Assembly: GCA_019637225.1 (NCBI GenBank)
Contig: JAHBWC010000050.1
Location: 1 to 58,081 of the forward strand
Direction of reading: 5' to 3'
DNA: 58,081 bases
Source: Labilithrix sp.
Lineage (GTDB): Bacteria; Myxococcota_A; Polyangia; Polyangiales; Polyangiaceae
This document shows positions 8,332 to 17,091 of this stretch, one piece after another. The notes under the pieces were generated by a model. It ran no database searches and was not told where the DNA came from. It saw nothing but the letters and a program-made list of their open reading frames with translations. Position numbers and translations under genes: made by a program. How positions within the stretch are numbered: position 1 is the first letter of the stretch; each line of letters starts with the position of its first letter.

Positions 8332-8546
8332 CGACACACACGGGAAGCCCCCACGCCTGCAGCAATCTGCAACGCTCGCCGGCGAGGTGAGGACACCTGT
8401 CCGCGCACGGCGGCGCACGGGGCTGTTCGTTCCTTGACGGTCGGGCGTTCGCACGCGCACGGTTCGGCGATCTCGTTGAACTTCGGCAAGAAAAGGCGCC
8501 CCGTCGCGCGCCGAGCTCAGGCACACGCCTTGCTCAGGCGCGCCGC

Positions 8547-10754
8547 ATGAAGCGCCTCGCCTGGGCTAACGCACTCTTCGTCGTGCTCGGACTCCCGCTC
8601 ACCGCCCACGCGCGGGCGGATTTCGATCCTGCAATGGGCGCCCTCCGCCTGCCGGCCGGCGCGCTGAAGACGCTCGACTTCGAGAGCCTCGAGGGTCTGG
8701 CCGGCGTCGAGCTGACGTCGTGGGCCGAGAGCCAGGGCTTCCCGAAGCTCGATCGCACGAAGATCACGAGCGAGGCCCAGCTCGGCGATCGGTTCACGGC
8801 CGCGGCCGACGCGATCGAAGGCTCCCGCGCGCTCCGGCTCGGCGACGGCAAGGGCATCGCGATCACGGACCCGGCGCTCTTCGCGCAGGTGAAGGACGGC
8901 CGCTTCGAGGTCTCGCTCTGGGCGCGCGCCGACGGCGCCGCCCCCGCCGTGCAGGTGCTCTACGACCGCGACGCCGACAACGTCTACGGCGGCCGCGCGC
9001 AGTACGCGCTCGTCCGCGCCATCCGCACCGGCCGTGAGACCACCGACGGCTGGGCGGAGTACGCGACCGGTCCGCTCGACGGCGCGGTGTGGGGCGTCCC
9101 GGCGCGCGCGGTCGTCGTCCTGCCGACGCTCTACAACAACGACAAGAAGGCGTCCTTCCTCATCGACGCGCTCGAGATTCGCGCCGTCGACGGCAAGCCC
9201 GTCGCGCCGCTCGCTTGCACGCAGGCGAACGTCGACGCCGTCTGCGGCGCCGAGGGCGACTGCATGTTCGGCCACTGCGTCTCGTCCACGGTGACGTGGG
9301 GAGCCAACCCGCCGCCCGCGCACCGCGCCGAGATCGCCGAGCGCTGGATCCAGTTCGGCACGCGCTTCATGGGCGATCGCAACGCGGCGAAGAACGGCGC
9401 CACCATCCTCGCGCCCCAGGCGCGCGAGCTCGCCAAGACCGCGCCGTCGTCGCGCCAGTTCTACGGCGGGCTGAACCGCCTCGTGAACCTCCTCCGCGAC
9501 AACCACACCTCGTTCGGCTCGCCGTCGAACTTCACGAGCTTCGCGCCGCAGGTCCAGTACGGCAGCTCGAGCGTCATGGGCGCCTGCTTCGGCGTGGTCG
9601 ACAAGGACCTCATGGGCGGCGGCCTCGGCTTCGCCGTCTTCCGCGCCGCCGCGGAGCCGACCTCGGGCAAGCCGCTCGCCGTCGGCGACGTCATCACCTC
9701 GATCGACGGCAAGGACCCGAAGGCCTGGGTCGACGACGTCTGGCCGCGCTACGCGACGACGCTCCCGAACGATCCGAAGGCGGACTGGGGCGGGGTCGCG
9801 GGCGACCTCTCGAGCCTCATCGCCGCCCGCGCGAGCACCGTCACGCTCGAGCGCTGCGCGTCCGCCTCGTCGTGCGGCGCGGGCGAGCGCGAGACGATCA
9901 CCGTCGACGTCGGCAGCATCGTCTACGAGGTGCTCACGTCGCCGAGCAGCGCCTCGTCCGGCGAGCGCTTCGCGTGCTCGCAGCGCTTCGCCGACTCGGT
10001 CGACGCATCGGCTACGGGCGGCTACGGCGAGGACTCGGTCTTCACCGAGCGCGGCGCCGGCGGCGAGACGCGCGTGCAGTTCGACGGCTTCATCGGGCAG
10101 GGCACGTGGCAAGAGTCGATGACCCGCGTCTTCTCGAGCGGCGCCTCGACGGTCCTCATGGACGCGCGCATGGGTCACGGCGGCTACTACACGACCGTCG
10201 AGCATCTCTTCCACCTGCTCCGCGGCACGAACGAGCCGATGGGGGTCTTCTCGGTCGGCCGCGGGACCTACGCCATGGCCGAATCGCCGACGCTCCTCGG
10301 CCGCCTCTCGAGCTGCGTCGGTGAGGGCTCGTTCGGCGGCGACTTCTGGGGGTGCTACGCCGGCAACGCCAACGGCTTCTTCGCGACCGAGGCGTCGCCG
10401 CCCGGCGCCGCGACGAAGATCGCGTGGCTCAACACGCGCGACGTCTCCGCGAACGACTTCATGCCGCGCCTTCTCAAGGGCCGCACCGGCTTCAAGATCT
10501 TCGCGCCCCATCCCACGAGCGGCGCGTTCGGCGCCGTCTTGCCGCTCCCGTCGGTCGCCAGCGGCTGGTCGGGAGCCAGCATCCAGATCCAGGACGCGCG
10601 CTTCGCGCCCACGATCGGCGAGGTCGGCGAGGCCCGCTGGGAGAGCGGGCACGGCGTCGAGCCCGACGAGGTCGTCGTGCAGAAGCTCTCCGACTCCCTC
10701 GCCGGAGTCGACACCATCGTGACCGCGGCCACCGCGTGGCTCGCCACCCCGTGA
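8547..10754 (+). CDS. Secreted S41-like (C-terminal processing family) peptidase with N-terminal beta domain
   Basis: 735 aa. A signal peptide (MKRLAWANALFVVLGLPLTAHA) directs export. Residues about 30-210 look like a beta-sandwich carbohydrate- or ligand-binding module. A cysteine-rich motif (CTQANVDAVCGAEGDCMFGHC, about 223-243) resembles the compact Cys modules of myxobacterial exoproteins. A PDZ-like segment (AVGDVITSIDG) precedes the S41 fold, where DVSANDFMPRLL carries the probable catalytic Ser at 634 and PHPTSGAFG matches the following family loop. No Tsp-type catalytic lysine is obvious, so it may use a tricorn-like arrangement or be inactive. The stop codon overlaps an in-frame ATG leading to the following lipoprotein gene. 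Confidence 0.78.
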   Translation: MKRLAWANALFVVLGLPLTAHARADFDPAMGALRLPAGALKTLDFESLEGLAGVELTSWAESQGFPKLDRTKITSEAQLGDRFTAAADAIEGSRALRLGDGKGIAITDPALFAQVKDGRFEVSLWARADGAAPAVQVLYDRDADNVYGGRAQYALVRAIRTGRETTDGWAEYATGPLDGAVWGVPARAVVVLPTLYNNDKKASFLIDALEIRAVDGKPVAPLACTQANVDAVCGAEGDCMFGHCVSSTVTWGANPPPAHRAEIAERWIQFGTRFMGDRNAAKNGATILAPQARELAKTAPSSRQFYGGLNRLVNLLRDNHTSFGSPSNFTSFAPQVQYGSSSVMGACFGVVDKDLMGGGLGFAVFRAAAEPTSGKPLAVGDVITSIDGKDPKAWVDDVWPRYATTLPNDPKADWGGVAGDLSSLIAARASTVTLERCASASSCGAGERETITVDVGSIVYEVLTSPSSASSGERFACSQRFADSVDASATGGYGEDSVFTERGAGGETRVQFDGFIGQGTWQESMTRVFSSGASTVLMDARMGHGGYYTTVEHLFHLLRGTNEPMGVFSVGRGTYAMAESPTLLGRLSSCVGEGSFGGDFWGCYAGNANGFFATEASPPGAATKIAWLNTRDVSANDFMPRLLKGRTGFKIFAPHPTSGAFGAVLPLPSVASGWSGASIQIQDARFAPTIGEVGEARWESGHGVEPDEVVVQKLSDSLAGVDTIVTAATAWLATP

Positions 10755-10780
10755 TGAACGAGAGAAAGAAGGAACCGACC

Positions 10781-11626
10781 ATGAAGCTCTCGCTGATCAC
10801 GGCTGCCACGCTCACCGCGCTCGCACTCGGCTGCGGCGTCTCCGACGAAGAGAAGAAGCTCGACACCCCGCCGCCCGCCGATCCCGCGCCGGCGGAGACC
10901 GCGCCGGTTCGAAAGCTCGTCGACGGCCCTGCCCTCTCGACGTCCCCGGTGAACCTCCTGGCGGATCCGGGCTTTTCGCTCGTCGGCCGGCAGCAGGGCT
11001 ACGGCTCCTTCCTCGCCTTCTACGACGGCGGCTCCGAGCGCTTCGAGCTCGCCACCACCCTCGACAGCCGCTCCCCCGCCGGGTTCGGCGGCGCCGTCGC
11101 GCTCGTCCGCCCCGCGAAGGCGACCGACAAGAAGTCCCAGGCCGTCACGCTCCTCACGAGCTTCCTCGGCGGCTCCGGCCCGTTCCACGTCAAGGTCTGG
11201 GTCTCGAAGAGCAACGTCGCCGGCGAGCCCGTCGACCTCCCGACCGACGGCAGCGCGGTGAAGGTCTCGGTGATGGAGGGCTCCCCCGACTCCAACACCG
11301 CGTTCGATCTCGTGGTCGACCCGAACGTCACGCGCACGGCCGCTGGCCGCACGTGGGTGCTCCTCCGCGGCGACATCCCGAAGCCGCTCGCCAACGGCGG
11401 CTTCTTCGTCGTCCGGACCGGCACGAAGGGCGGCCACATCCACATCGCCGCGCCCGAGATCACGTCCGACGAGCTCACGGTCGGTCAGGCGGTGAAGTCT
11501 CGATCGAGCCTGATGCTCGCCACCGCGCGCACGAAGGACGCGTCCGAGCGCCTCGCGATCCGCGCCTACCAATCGATGCCGCCGCGCCTCGTCCCGGCCG
11601 CGCCGAAAGCCGAGCTCCTCGACTGA
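10781..11626 (+). CDS. Lipoprotein, probably partner of the upstream S41-like protein
   Basis: 281 aa. The ATG at 10781 has AAGGAA upstream at good spacing and begins a lipoprotein signal ending in LALGC; a 9-codon in-frame extension from 10754 is possible. A Pro-rich linker is followed by a beta-rich domain (NLLADPGFSLVG, YGSFLAFYDGG, GPFHVKVWVSK, WVLLRGDIP), resembling carbohydrate-binding jelly rolls. This is similar in style to the N-terminal domain of the preceding peptidase. The immediate adjacency suggests the two act together at the cell surface. No catalytic motif is seen. Confidence 0.75.
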   Translation: MKLSLITAATLTALALGCGVSDEEKKLDTPPPADPAPAETAPVRKLVDGPALSTSPVNLLADPGFSLVGRQQGYGSFLAFYDGGSERFELATTLDSRSPAGFGGAVALVRPAKATDKKSQAVTLLTSFLGGSGPFHVKVWVSKSNVAGEPVDLPTDGSAVKVSVMEGSPDSNTAFDLVVDPNVTRTAAGRTWVLLRGDIPKPLANGGFFVVRTGTKGGHIHIAAPEITSDELTVGQAVKSRSSLMLATARTKDASERLAIRAYQSMPPRLVPAAPKAELLD

Positions 11627-11737
11627 CGGAGGGAGCCGGCCAACTCGGTCGAGCGCCGGCGGACGCGGTGACGGAAAGCTCGAGCCGCGACGCGCTCCCC
11701 CCGCGACGGCCGCCGGGCGCGTAGCATCGGACGCACG

Positions 11738-12757
11738 ATGCGTCAGATCTGGATCACGAAGGCCGGTCCCCCCGAAGTGCTCGCCGTGCGCGAGGCGCCC
11801 GATCCGGAGCCGGGTCCGAACGAGGTCCGCATCCGCGTCCGCGCCGCCGGGATCAACTTCGCCGACCTCATGGCGCGCGTCGGGCTCTACCCGGACGCGC
11901 CGAAGATCCCGTGCGTCGTGGGCTACGAGGTCTCCGGCGTCATCGACGCCGTCGGCAAGGACGTCACGCGCGTTCGCGAGGGCGAGCGCGTCTTCGGGAT
12001 GCCTCGCTTCGGCGGCTACACCGACACGCTGGTGGTGAACGAGCAGCAAGCGTTCCGGATGCCCGACGCGATGAGCTTCGAGGAGGGCGCGGCGCTGCCC
12101 GTCGTGTACCTCACGGCTCATCACATGATGCTCTACACGGGCAACCTCCGCCCGCGCTCGAGCGTGCTCATCCACTCCGCGGCGGGCGGCGTCGGGCTCG
12201 CCGCGATCCAGCTCGCGAAGACGCGCGACTGCGAGATCTTCGGCATCGCGTCGCGCTCCAAGCACGCCTTCCTGAAGGAGCAGGGCTGCCAGCACCCGAT
12301 CGCCAACGACGCCGACTACGTCGCCGAGGTGCGCGCGGCGACGAACGGACGCGGCGTCGACCTCGTGCTCGATCCGGTCGGCGGAAAGAGCTTCGGCGAC
12401 GGCTACGACCTGCTCGCGCCGGCCGGACGCCTCGTCGCGTTCGGCCTCTCCGCCGCGGCCTCCGGAAAGACGCGGAGCCTCTTGCACGCCATCGGCCAGG
12501 TCGTCCGCATCCGGAGCTACAGCCCACGCAAGCTGATGGACGACAACAAGACGGTCTCGGGCTGCAACATGGGCCACCTCTTCGGCGAGCTCCCGATGCT
12601 GGGCGAGCAGTTCGAGGCGCTCGTCCGGATGTACGAGGCCGGCCAGATCGCGCCGCACGTCGACCGCACGTTCCCGTTCTCGGAGGCCGCGGCCGCTCAC
12701 CACTACCTCCACGATCGCAAAGCGAAGGGCAAGGTGGTGCTCGTCCCCGACGCGTGA
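11738..12757 (+). CDS. VAT1-like zinc-independent medium-chain dehydrogenase/quinone oxidoreductase
   Basis: 339 aa. The N-terminal GroES-like domain (about 1-120) contains AAGINFADLMARVGLYP and the GYEVSGVIDAVG core. The Rossmann domain carries the NADPH loop HSAAGGVGLAAIQLAK (about 149-164), followed by GVDLVLDPVGG. The structural and catalytic zinc ligands of alcohol dehydrogenases are absent, as in quinone oxidoreductases. The SYSPRKLMDDNKTVSGCNMGHLF segment style matches the VAT-1 branch. The gene stands alone, with 111 bases to the upstream lipoprotein gene. Confidence 0.88.
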   Translation: MRQIWITKAGPPEVLAVREAPDPEPGPNEVRIRVRAAGINFADLMARVGLYPDAPKIPCVVGYEVSGVIDAVGKDVTRVREGERVFGMPRFGGYTDTLVVNEQQAFRMPDAMSFEEGAALPVVYLTAHHMMLYTGNLRPRSSVLIHSAAGGVGLAAIQLAKTRDCEIFGIASRSKHAFLKEQGCQHPIANDADYVAEVRAATNGRGVDLVLDPVGGKSFGDGYDLLAPAGRLVAFGLSAAASGKTRSLLHAIGQVVRIRSYSPRKLMDDNKTVSGCNMGHLFGELPMLGEQFEALVRMYEAGQIAPHVDRTFPFSEAAAAHHYLHDRKAKGKVVLVPDA

Positions 12758-12895
12758 CCGCGCGCCGCTCGGCGGAAGCTCGGCGGACGGACAAAAGTTC
12801 GAGCGCCCGACGCGAGCTGGGGGTAGCTCGCGCGGGCGCTCTCATCCGAGCCTGCATCGGGGCCGATGAAGGCGCGGGAAATCCGAGATCCGAAC

Positions 12896-13606
12896 TCAGG
12901 ACGACGAAGAGGACGACGAGTTGGTCGTCGCCGACGTCGCCTGCGGGCGCTGCTCGGCGCGCGCGCGCGCCCAGCGCTGAATCGTGCGCCGGTCGATGCC
13001 GAGCGCCGCCGCCGTGTGGACCTTGTTCCCGCCGAAGCGACGGAGGGCGTAGTCGACGTAGACGCGCTGGAACTTGTGCATCGGGACGAGCCCTTCGGCG
13101 GCCTCGACGAGCGCGTCGAGCGCGTCCGGAGTGGCCTCCTTCGGGAGCGGCGCCGAGCGGCGCTGCACGACGCCGCTGGTCGGCGACGAGAGCGAGGAGA
13201 CGGGCATCGAGTGCCGCGCCACCTTGCGCTTCAGGTCGACGACGGAGAGGAGCTGCTTGATCTGGACGCTGGCGAGCTCGATCGCCCCGCCGACGACGAC
13301 CGCGGCGCCGAGCCGTGCGGCCTTCACCGCCAGGTCATTGCTGCCTGCGACGACGAGCACCGCAGCGCCGTTCGCCTTGCCCACGAGGTCGAGGACGTCG
13401 TCGTCCGAGAGGGACGGCGCCGCGATCACGATGATGTCCGTACCCGGCAGCGCGTCGAGCGCTGCAGCCCGTGACGTTGCGCGCCGAACAGAGCACCCCT
13501 CTTCGCGGAGGCTGTTTTCGAGGCCGAGGGGCTTGTCGCCCTCCACGAGAAGTGCACTGAAACGTGCCGTAGGAATCGCGCTTGCGACGTTCACGATGAA
13601 TCGCAC
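12896..13606 (-). CDS. Fis-type DNA-binding regulator with a degenerate receiver domain
   Basis: 236 aa. Residues about 17-130 follow the receiver fold (ALLVEGDKPLG, DIIVIAAPSLSDDD, AAVLVVAGSND, GAAVVVGGAIE), but the phospho-acceptor Asp is replaced (VIAAPSL) and the conserved Lys is missing. Phosphorylation by a classical kinase is therefore unlikely. The C-terminus has a RegA/PrrA-like helix-turn-helix (DYALRRFGGNKVHTAAALGI then DRRTIQRWA), and then a tail ending in seven serines. The start is GTG at 13606 with an AAGGGGA ribosome binding site. It is divergent from the histidine kinase/NtrC pair, 235 bases away, and may control that pair. Confidence 0.75.
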   Translation of the reverse strand: MRFIVNVASAIPTARFSALLVEGDKPLGLENSLREEGCSVRRATSRAAALDALPGTDIIVIAAPSLSDDDVLDLVGKANGAAVLVVAGSNDLAVKAARLGAAVVVGGAIELASVQIKQLLSVVDLKRKVARHSMPVSSLSSPTSGVVQRRSAPLPKEATPDALDALVEAAEGLVPMHKFQRVYVDYALRRFGGNKVHTAAALGIDRRTIQRWARARAEQRPQATSATTNSSSSSSS

Positions 13607-13841
13607 CCTTTCCCCTTCGCAGCCGAGCAGTGTCTCCGCTGCGAGGTGTGCCTCGCCATCAGCACCTCACGTGCCACGCATGCGTGCAGCAGAAGGTCGC
13701 GAGATCACGGATCGGCTCACTCGGCGCGCTGTGACCGAATTCACCGGTGCCGCAGTCGATTGGGGCAAAAGGGCACATTGCCGCAGGCTCCGGGCGTTCC
13801 GCCGTGAGGCAGAAATGCCCCCTCTGAGCTAAGGTATCCCC

Positions 13842-15293
13842 ATGAAAGTCGCGACGAAATTCGCGCTCGCGTTCGTGGCGACGGGGCTCCTCAGCGTCGT
13901 CGTCTATTCGTCCGTCGCCGCGACCCGCGAGGTCGACCAGCTCGAGACGACCGTGGCCGAGGACCTCTCGAGCCTCGGGCGGGCGCTGAGCGCGTCGATC
14001 CTCGCGGTCTGGGAGCGCGAGGGCGAGGCGCGCGCGCTCGAGCTTGTCGCCGTTCACGATCGCGACGAGGCCATCGACGTCCGCTGGACGTGGCTCGACG
14101 TCGACAGCGACCACTCGTTCTCTCCGCGCGGAGGCGTCTCGGTCATCCCCTCGCTCCTCCGGAACGAGCAGCGAACGTGGGTCGGCGTGACGTCCGACGG
14201 CAAGCGGCACGTCTACGCCTACGTCCCCTTGATCCGCCCCGGACTGCGCCCTGCGGCGCTCGAGTTCTCACGACCGCTCGTCAAGGAGTCGCAGGTCTTC
14301 TGGGCGGAGGTCCGCGAGCAGCTCCTCCTGTCGACGATCGTCGTGGCGTTCGCCGCATCCGTCGCGATCGTCCTGTCGTCCTGGATCGTCTCGCGGCCGC
14401 TCGCGCGGGTCGCAGAGCAGGCGCGCCGCATCGGCAAGGGCGACCTCTCCCACAAGCTCGCGGTGACGGGCTCCGACGAGGTCTCCGCGCTCATCGAGGA
14501 GCAGAACGCGATGTGCGACGCGCTCTCCGCGGCGCGCACGCTCGCGGAGGAGGAGGCGGCGAAGCGCATCGCGGCGCTCGAGCAGCTGCGTCACGCCGAC
14601 CGCCTGCGCACGGTGGGCACGCTCGCGTCGGGCATCGCGCACGAGCTCGGCACGCCGCTCAACGTCATCGCGATGCGCGCCAAGATGATCGCGACGGGCG
14701 AGGTCGGCGCGGCCAACGCGCCCGAGGACGCCAAGATCATCGTGTCCCAGGCCGAACGCGTCACGAAGATCGTTCGCCAGCTCCTCGACTTCGCGCGGCG
14801 CCGAACGCCGAAGCGCGCCGAGGCCGATCTCGCCGAGCTCGCCGAGCGGACCTCGCACCTGCTCGCGGCGCTCGCGAAGAAGTCGCGCGTGGAGGTGAAG
14901 GTGGCGCCCACCGGCAAGGTGACGCTGAAGATCGACGCCGCGCAGATCGAGCAGGCGATCACGAACCTCGTCATCAACGGCATCCACGCGATGCCCGACG
15001 GCGGCGACCTCAGGATCGAGGTGCGCGAGGACGACGCCGCGCCCGAGCGCGCTCCAGAGCTCGTGCGCCGCTGCGCGATCGTCGAGGTCGCCGACACCGG
15101 CACCGGCATCACCCCGGAGAACCTCGAGCGGATCTTCGAGCCGTTCTTCACCACGAAGCCCGTCGGCGAGGGCACCGGCCTCGGCCTCAGCGTCACGCAC
15201 GGCATCGTCGAGGACCACGGGGGCTGGATGAAGGCGGAGAGCACCGTCGGCGAGGGCACCCGCTTCCAGCTCTATCTGCCGGTCGAGGCCTGA
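13842..15293 (+). CDS. NtrB-class membrane sensor histidine kinase
   Basis: 483 aa. Two membrane helices (about 7-26 and 161-183) bracket a periplasmic sensor region of roughly 135 residues. HAMP (about 184-236) and a short coiled coil lead to the HisKA H-box GIAHELGTPLNVI with H267. The ATPase domain shows N-box NLVINGIHAMPDGG, G1 VEVADTGTGI, F-box EPFFTTK and G2 GTGLGLSVTHGIV. The signal is unknown. The response-regulator gene starts 24 bases after the stop, so the two probably form one operon and one phosphorelay. Confidence 0.93.
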   Translation: MKVATKFALAFVATGLLSVVVYSSVAATREVDQLETTVAEDLSSLGRALSASILAVWEREGEARALELVAVHDRDEAIDVRWTWLDVDSDHSFSPRGGVSVIPSLLRNEQRTWVGVTSDGKRHVYAYVPLIRPGLRPAALEFSRPLVKESQVFWAEVREQLLLSTIVVAFAASVAIVLSSWIVSRPLARVAEQARRIGKGDLSHKLAVTGSDEVSALIEEQNAMCDALSAARTLAEEEAAKRIAALEQLRHADRLRTVGTLASGIAHELGTPLNVIAMRAKMIATGEVGAANAPEDAKIIVSQAERVTKIVRQLLDFARRRTPKRAEADLAELAERTSHLLAALAKKSRVEVKVAPTGKVTLKIDAAQIEQAITNLVINGIHAMPDGGDLRIEVREDDAAPERAPELVRRCAIVEVADTGTGITPENLERIFEPFFTTKPVGEGTGLGLSVTHGIVEDHGGWMKAESTVGEGTRFQLYLPVEA

Positions 15294-15317
15294 TCGTGAC
15301 TGCAGGAATCGAGCGCG

Positions 15318-16766
15318 ATGTCGAGTAAGCTTCGCGCCATGGCGTCCCCCGTTCCCAGCCCCGAAGCACGGCAACGCGTCCTCGTCGTCGACGACGAGCC
15401 CGAGATGGCGGCCGTCGTCGAGCAGGCCCTGACCCGCCGCGGCTACCACGCCGTCCAGCTGAACAGCGCCGACGCCGCGTGGGAGCTGCTCGAGCGTGAG
15501 GACTTCGACGTCGTCGTCACCGACCTCAACATGCGCGGGATGAGCGGCGTGGAGCTCACCGACCGTGTCGCGAAGAACCGCGCGGATCTCCCGGTCATCG
15601 TGATCACCGCCTTCGGCTCGCTCGAGACGGCCATCGCGACGCTCCGCGCCGGCGCGTACGACTTCATCACCAAGCCCTTCGACATCGACCAGCTCGTCGT
15701 CGCCGTCGAGCGCGCCGCCCAGAACAAGCTCCTCCGCGACGAGGTGAAGCGCCTCCGCGCCGAGGTCGCGCGCTCGAAGCCGAGCGCGGACTTCGTCGGC
15801 GACGGCCCGGCCATGCGCAAGGTCCACGAGGTCATCGCGCGCGTCGCCGAGACCGACGCCACGGTCCTCGTCACCGGCGAGAGCGGCGCGGGCAAGGAGC
15901 TCGTCGCGCGCGACGTCCACAAGCGGAGCAAGCGCGCGAACGGTCCGTTCGTCGCGATCAATTGCGCGGCGCTCCCCGAGACGCTGCTCGAGAGCGAGCT
16001 CTTCGGGCACGTGAAGGGCGCCTTCACGGACGCCAAGACGAGCAAGCGCGGCCTCTTCGTCGAGGCGAGCGGCGGCACGCTCTTCCTCGACGAGATCGGC
16101 GAGATGCCGCCGGGCATGCAGGCGAAGCTCCTCCGCGCGCTCGAGGAGCGCTCGGTCCGTCCCGTCGGCGGAACGTCGGAGACGCCGTTCGACGCGCGGC
16201 TCGTGACGGCGACGAACCGCGACCTCGAATCGCTCGTGGAGAGCGGGCGCTTCCGCGAGGACCTGTACTACCGGATCAACGTCGTGCACGTGGACCTGCC
16301 CCCGCTCCGCGCGCGCGGCAGCGACGTGCTGCTCCTCGCGCAGCACTTCATCACCAAGCTCGCCGAGCCCATGGGCAAGAAGGTCAGCGGCCTCTCCTCC
16401 GCGGTCGCCGAGCGTCTGCTCGCGTACTCGTGGCCGGGCAACGTCCGCGAGCTGCAGAACTGCATCGAGCGCGCGATCGCGCTCGCGCGCTTCGAGGAGC
16501 TGACGGTCGAAGACCTCCCCCCGAAGGTGCGCGAGTACAAGCCGTCGTTCGTCGTCGTCGCGACCGAGGACCCGACCGACCTCGTGACGATGGAAGAGGT
16601 CGAGCGCCGCTACATCCAGCGCGTGATGGAGGCCGTCGGCCAGAACAAGACGCAGGCCGCGAAGGTCCTCGGCTTCGACCGCACGACGCTCTACCGGAAG
16701 CTCGAGCGCTACAAGCTCGGCGGTCCGCCCGAGCGCGTGAGCAACCCCGGCTCCGCCCGCGAGTAA
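15318..16766 (+). CDS. NtrC-family sigma-54-dependent response regulator
   Basis: 482 aa. The receiver domain (about 19-135) has the acidic pocket VVDDE, phospho-acceptor D69 (VVTDLNM) and K119 (TKPF). The AAA+ domain (about 157-390) has Walker A GESGAGKE (187-194), Walker B GGTLFLDEIGE and the arginine-finger region. The sigma-54 contact loop reads GAFTDA (234-239) instead of GAFTGA. A Fis-type helix (KTQAAKVLGFDRTTLYRKLE) closes the protein. It probably receives phosphate from the preceding kinase and activates sigma-54 promoters. ATG 15318 has CAGGAA upstream; ATG 15339 is an alternative. Confidence 0.93.
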   Translation: MSSKLRAMASPVPSPEARQRVLVVDDEPEMAAVVEQALTRRGYHAVQLNSADAAWELLEREDFDVVVTDLNMRGMSGVELTDRVAKNRADLPVIVITAFGSLETAIATLRAGAYDFITKPFDIDQLVVAVERAAQNKLLRDEVKRLRAEVARSKPSADFVGDGPAMRKVHEVIARVAETDATVLVTGESGAGKELVARDVHKRSKRANGPFVAINCAALPETLLESELFGHVKGAFTDAKTSKRGLFVEASGGTLFLDEIGEMPPGMQAKLLRALEERSVRPVGGTSETPFDARLVTATNRDLESLVESGRFREDLYYRINVVHVDLPPLRARGSDVLLLAQHFITKLAEPMGKKVSGLSSAVAERLLAYSWPGNVRELQNCIERAIALARFEELTVEDLPPKVREYKPSFVVVATEDPTDLVTMEEVERRYIQRVMEAVGQNKTQAAKVLGFDRTTLYRKLERYKLGGPPERVSNPGSARE

Positions 16767-17091
16767 TTGCCAACTCGGGAGTCGTAGTGGGCACTCGTCC
16801 GACCCCAGAGGGTCGGGCGATGGGAGGAACATGGCACCCGCGGCGTGACCTTTCCGGAGGTTCGCGCGGGATGTGTGCGCGCGGCCCGCGCCGATTTCTT
16901 CAATAAGTCCGTGACCCGAGTTCCGCGCGCGGACCTCTTGAGACGCGATTGTGACTCACACCGGCGGAGCGGGTGTCCGCTTCGGGGCCGTCGTGGTGCT
17001 GGTGCAGGTGTCGCGTTACAGCTGCACACTCATTTTCGGCTCTGGGTAGGAAAATCGAAATGAGACGGCGCGCCTGCCGTATCAAAGCTAT
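16767..17091. other. Intergenic region with one terminator-like hairpin
   Basis: No convincing gene in 325 bases. CCGACCC-CAGA-GGGTCGG at 16799-16816 is a perfect 7-bp stem with a 4-base loop, 33 bases after the NtrC-type stop, and is a plausible terminator. The right part is less GC-rich and may hold the promoter of the metalloprotease gene, but I could not identify -35/-10 or -24/-12 elements with confidence. Confidence 0.5.

Noticed and set aside
13607..13841. Possible sigma-54 (-24/-12) promoter between the Fis-type regulator and the kinase
   Set aside because: GGCAC and TTGC-like words occur but not with the required spacing.
16845..17063. A 72-codon plus-strand frame in the gap before the metalloprotease
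   Set aside because: No ribosome binding site, no recognisable composition or motif, and it runs through a likely regulatory region.
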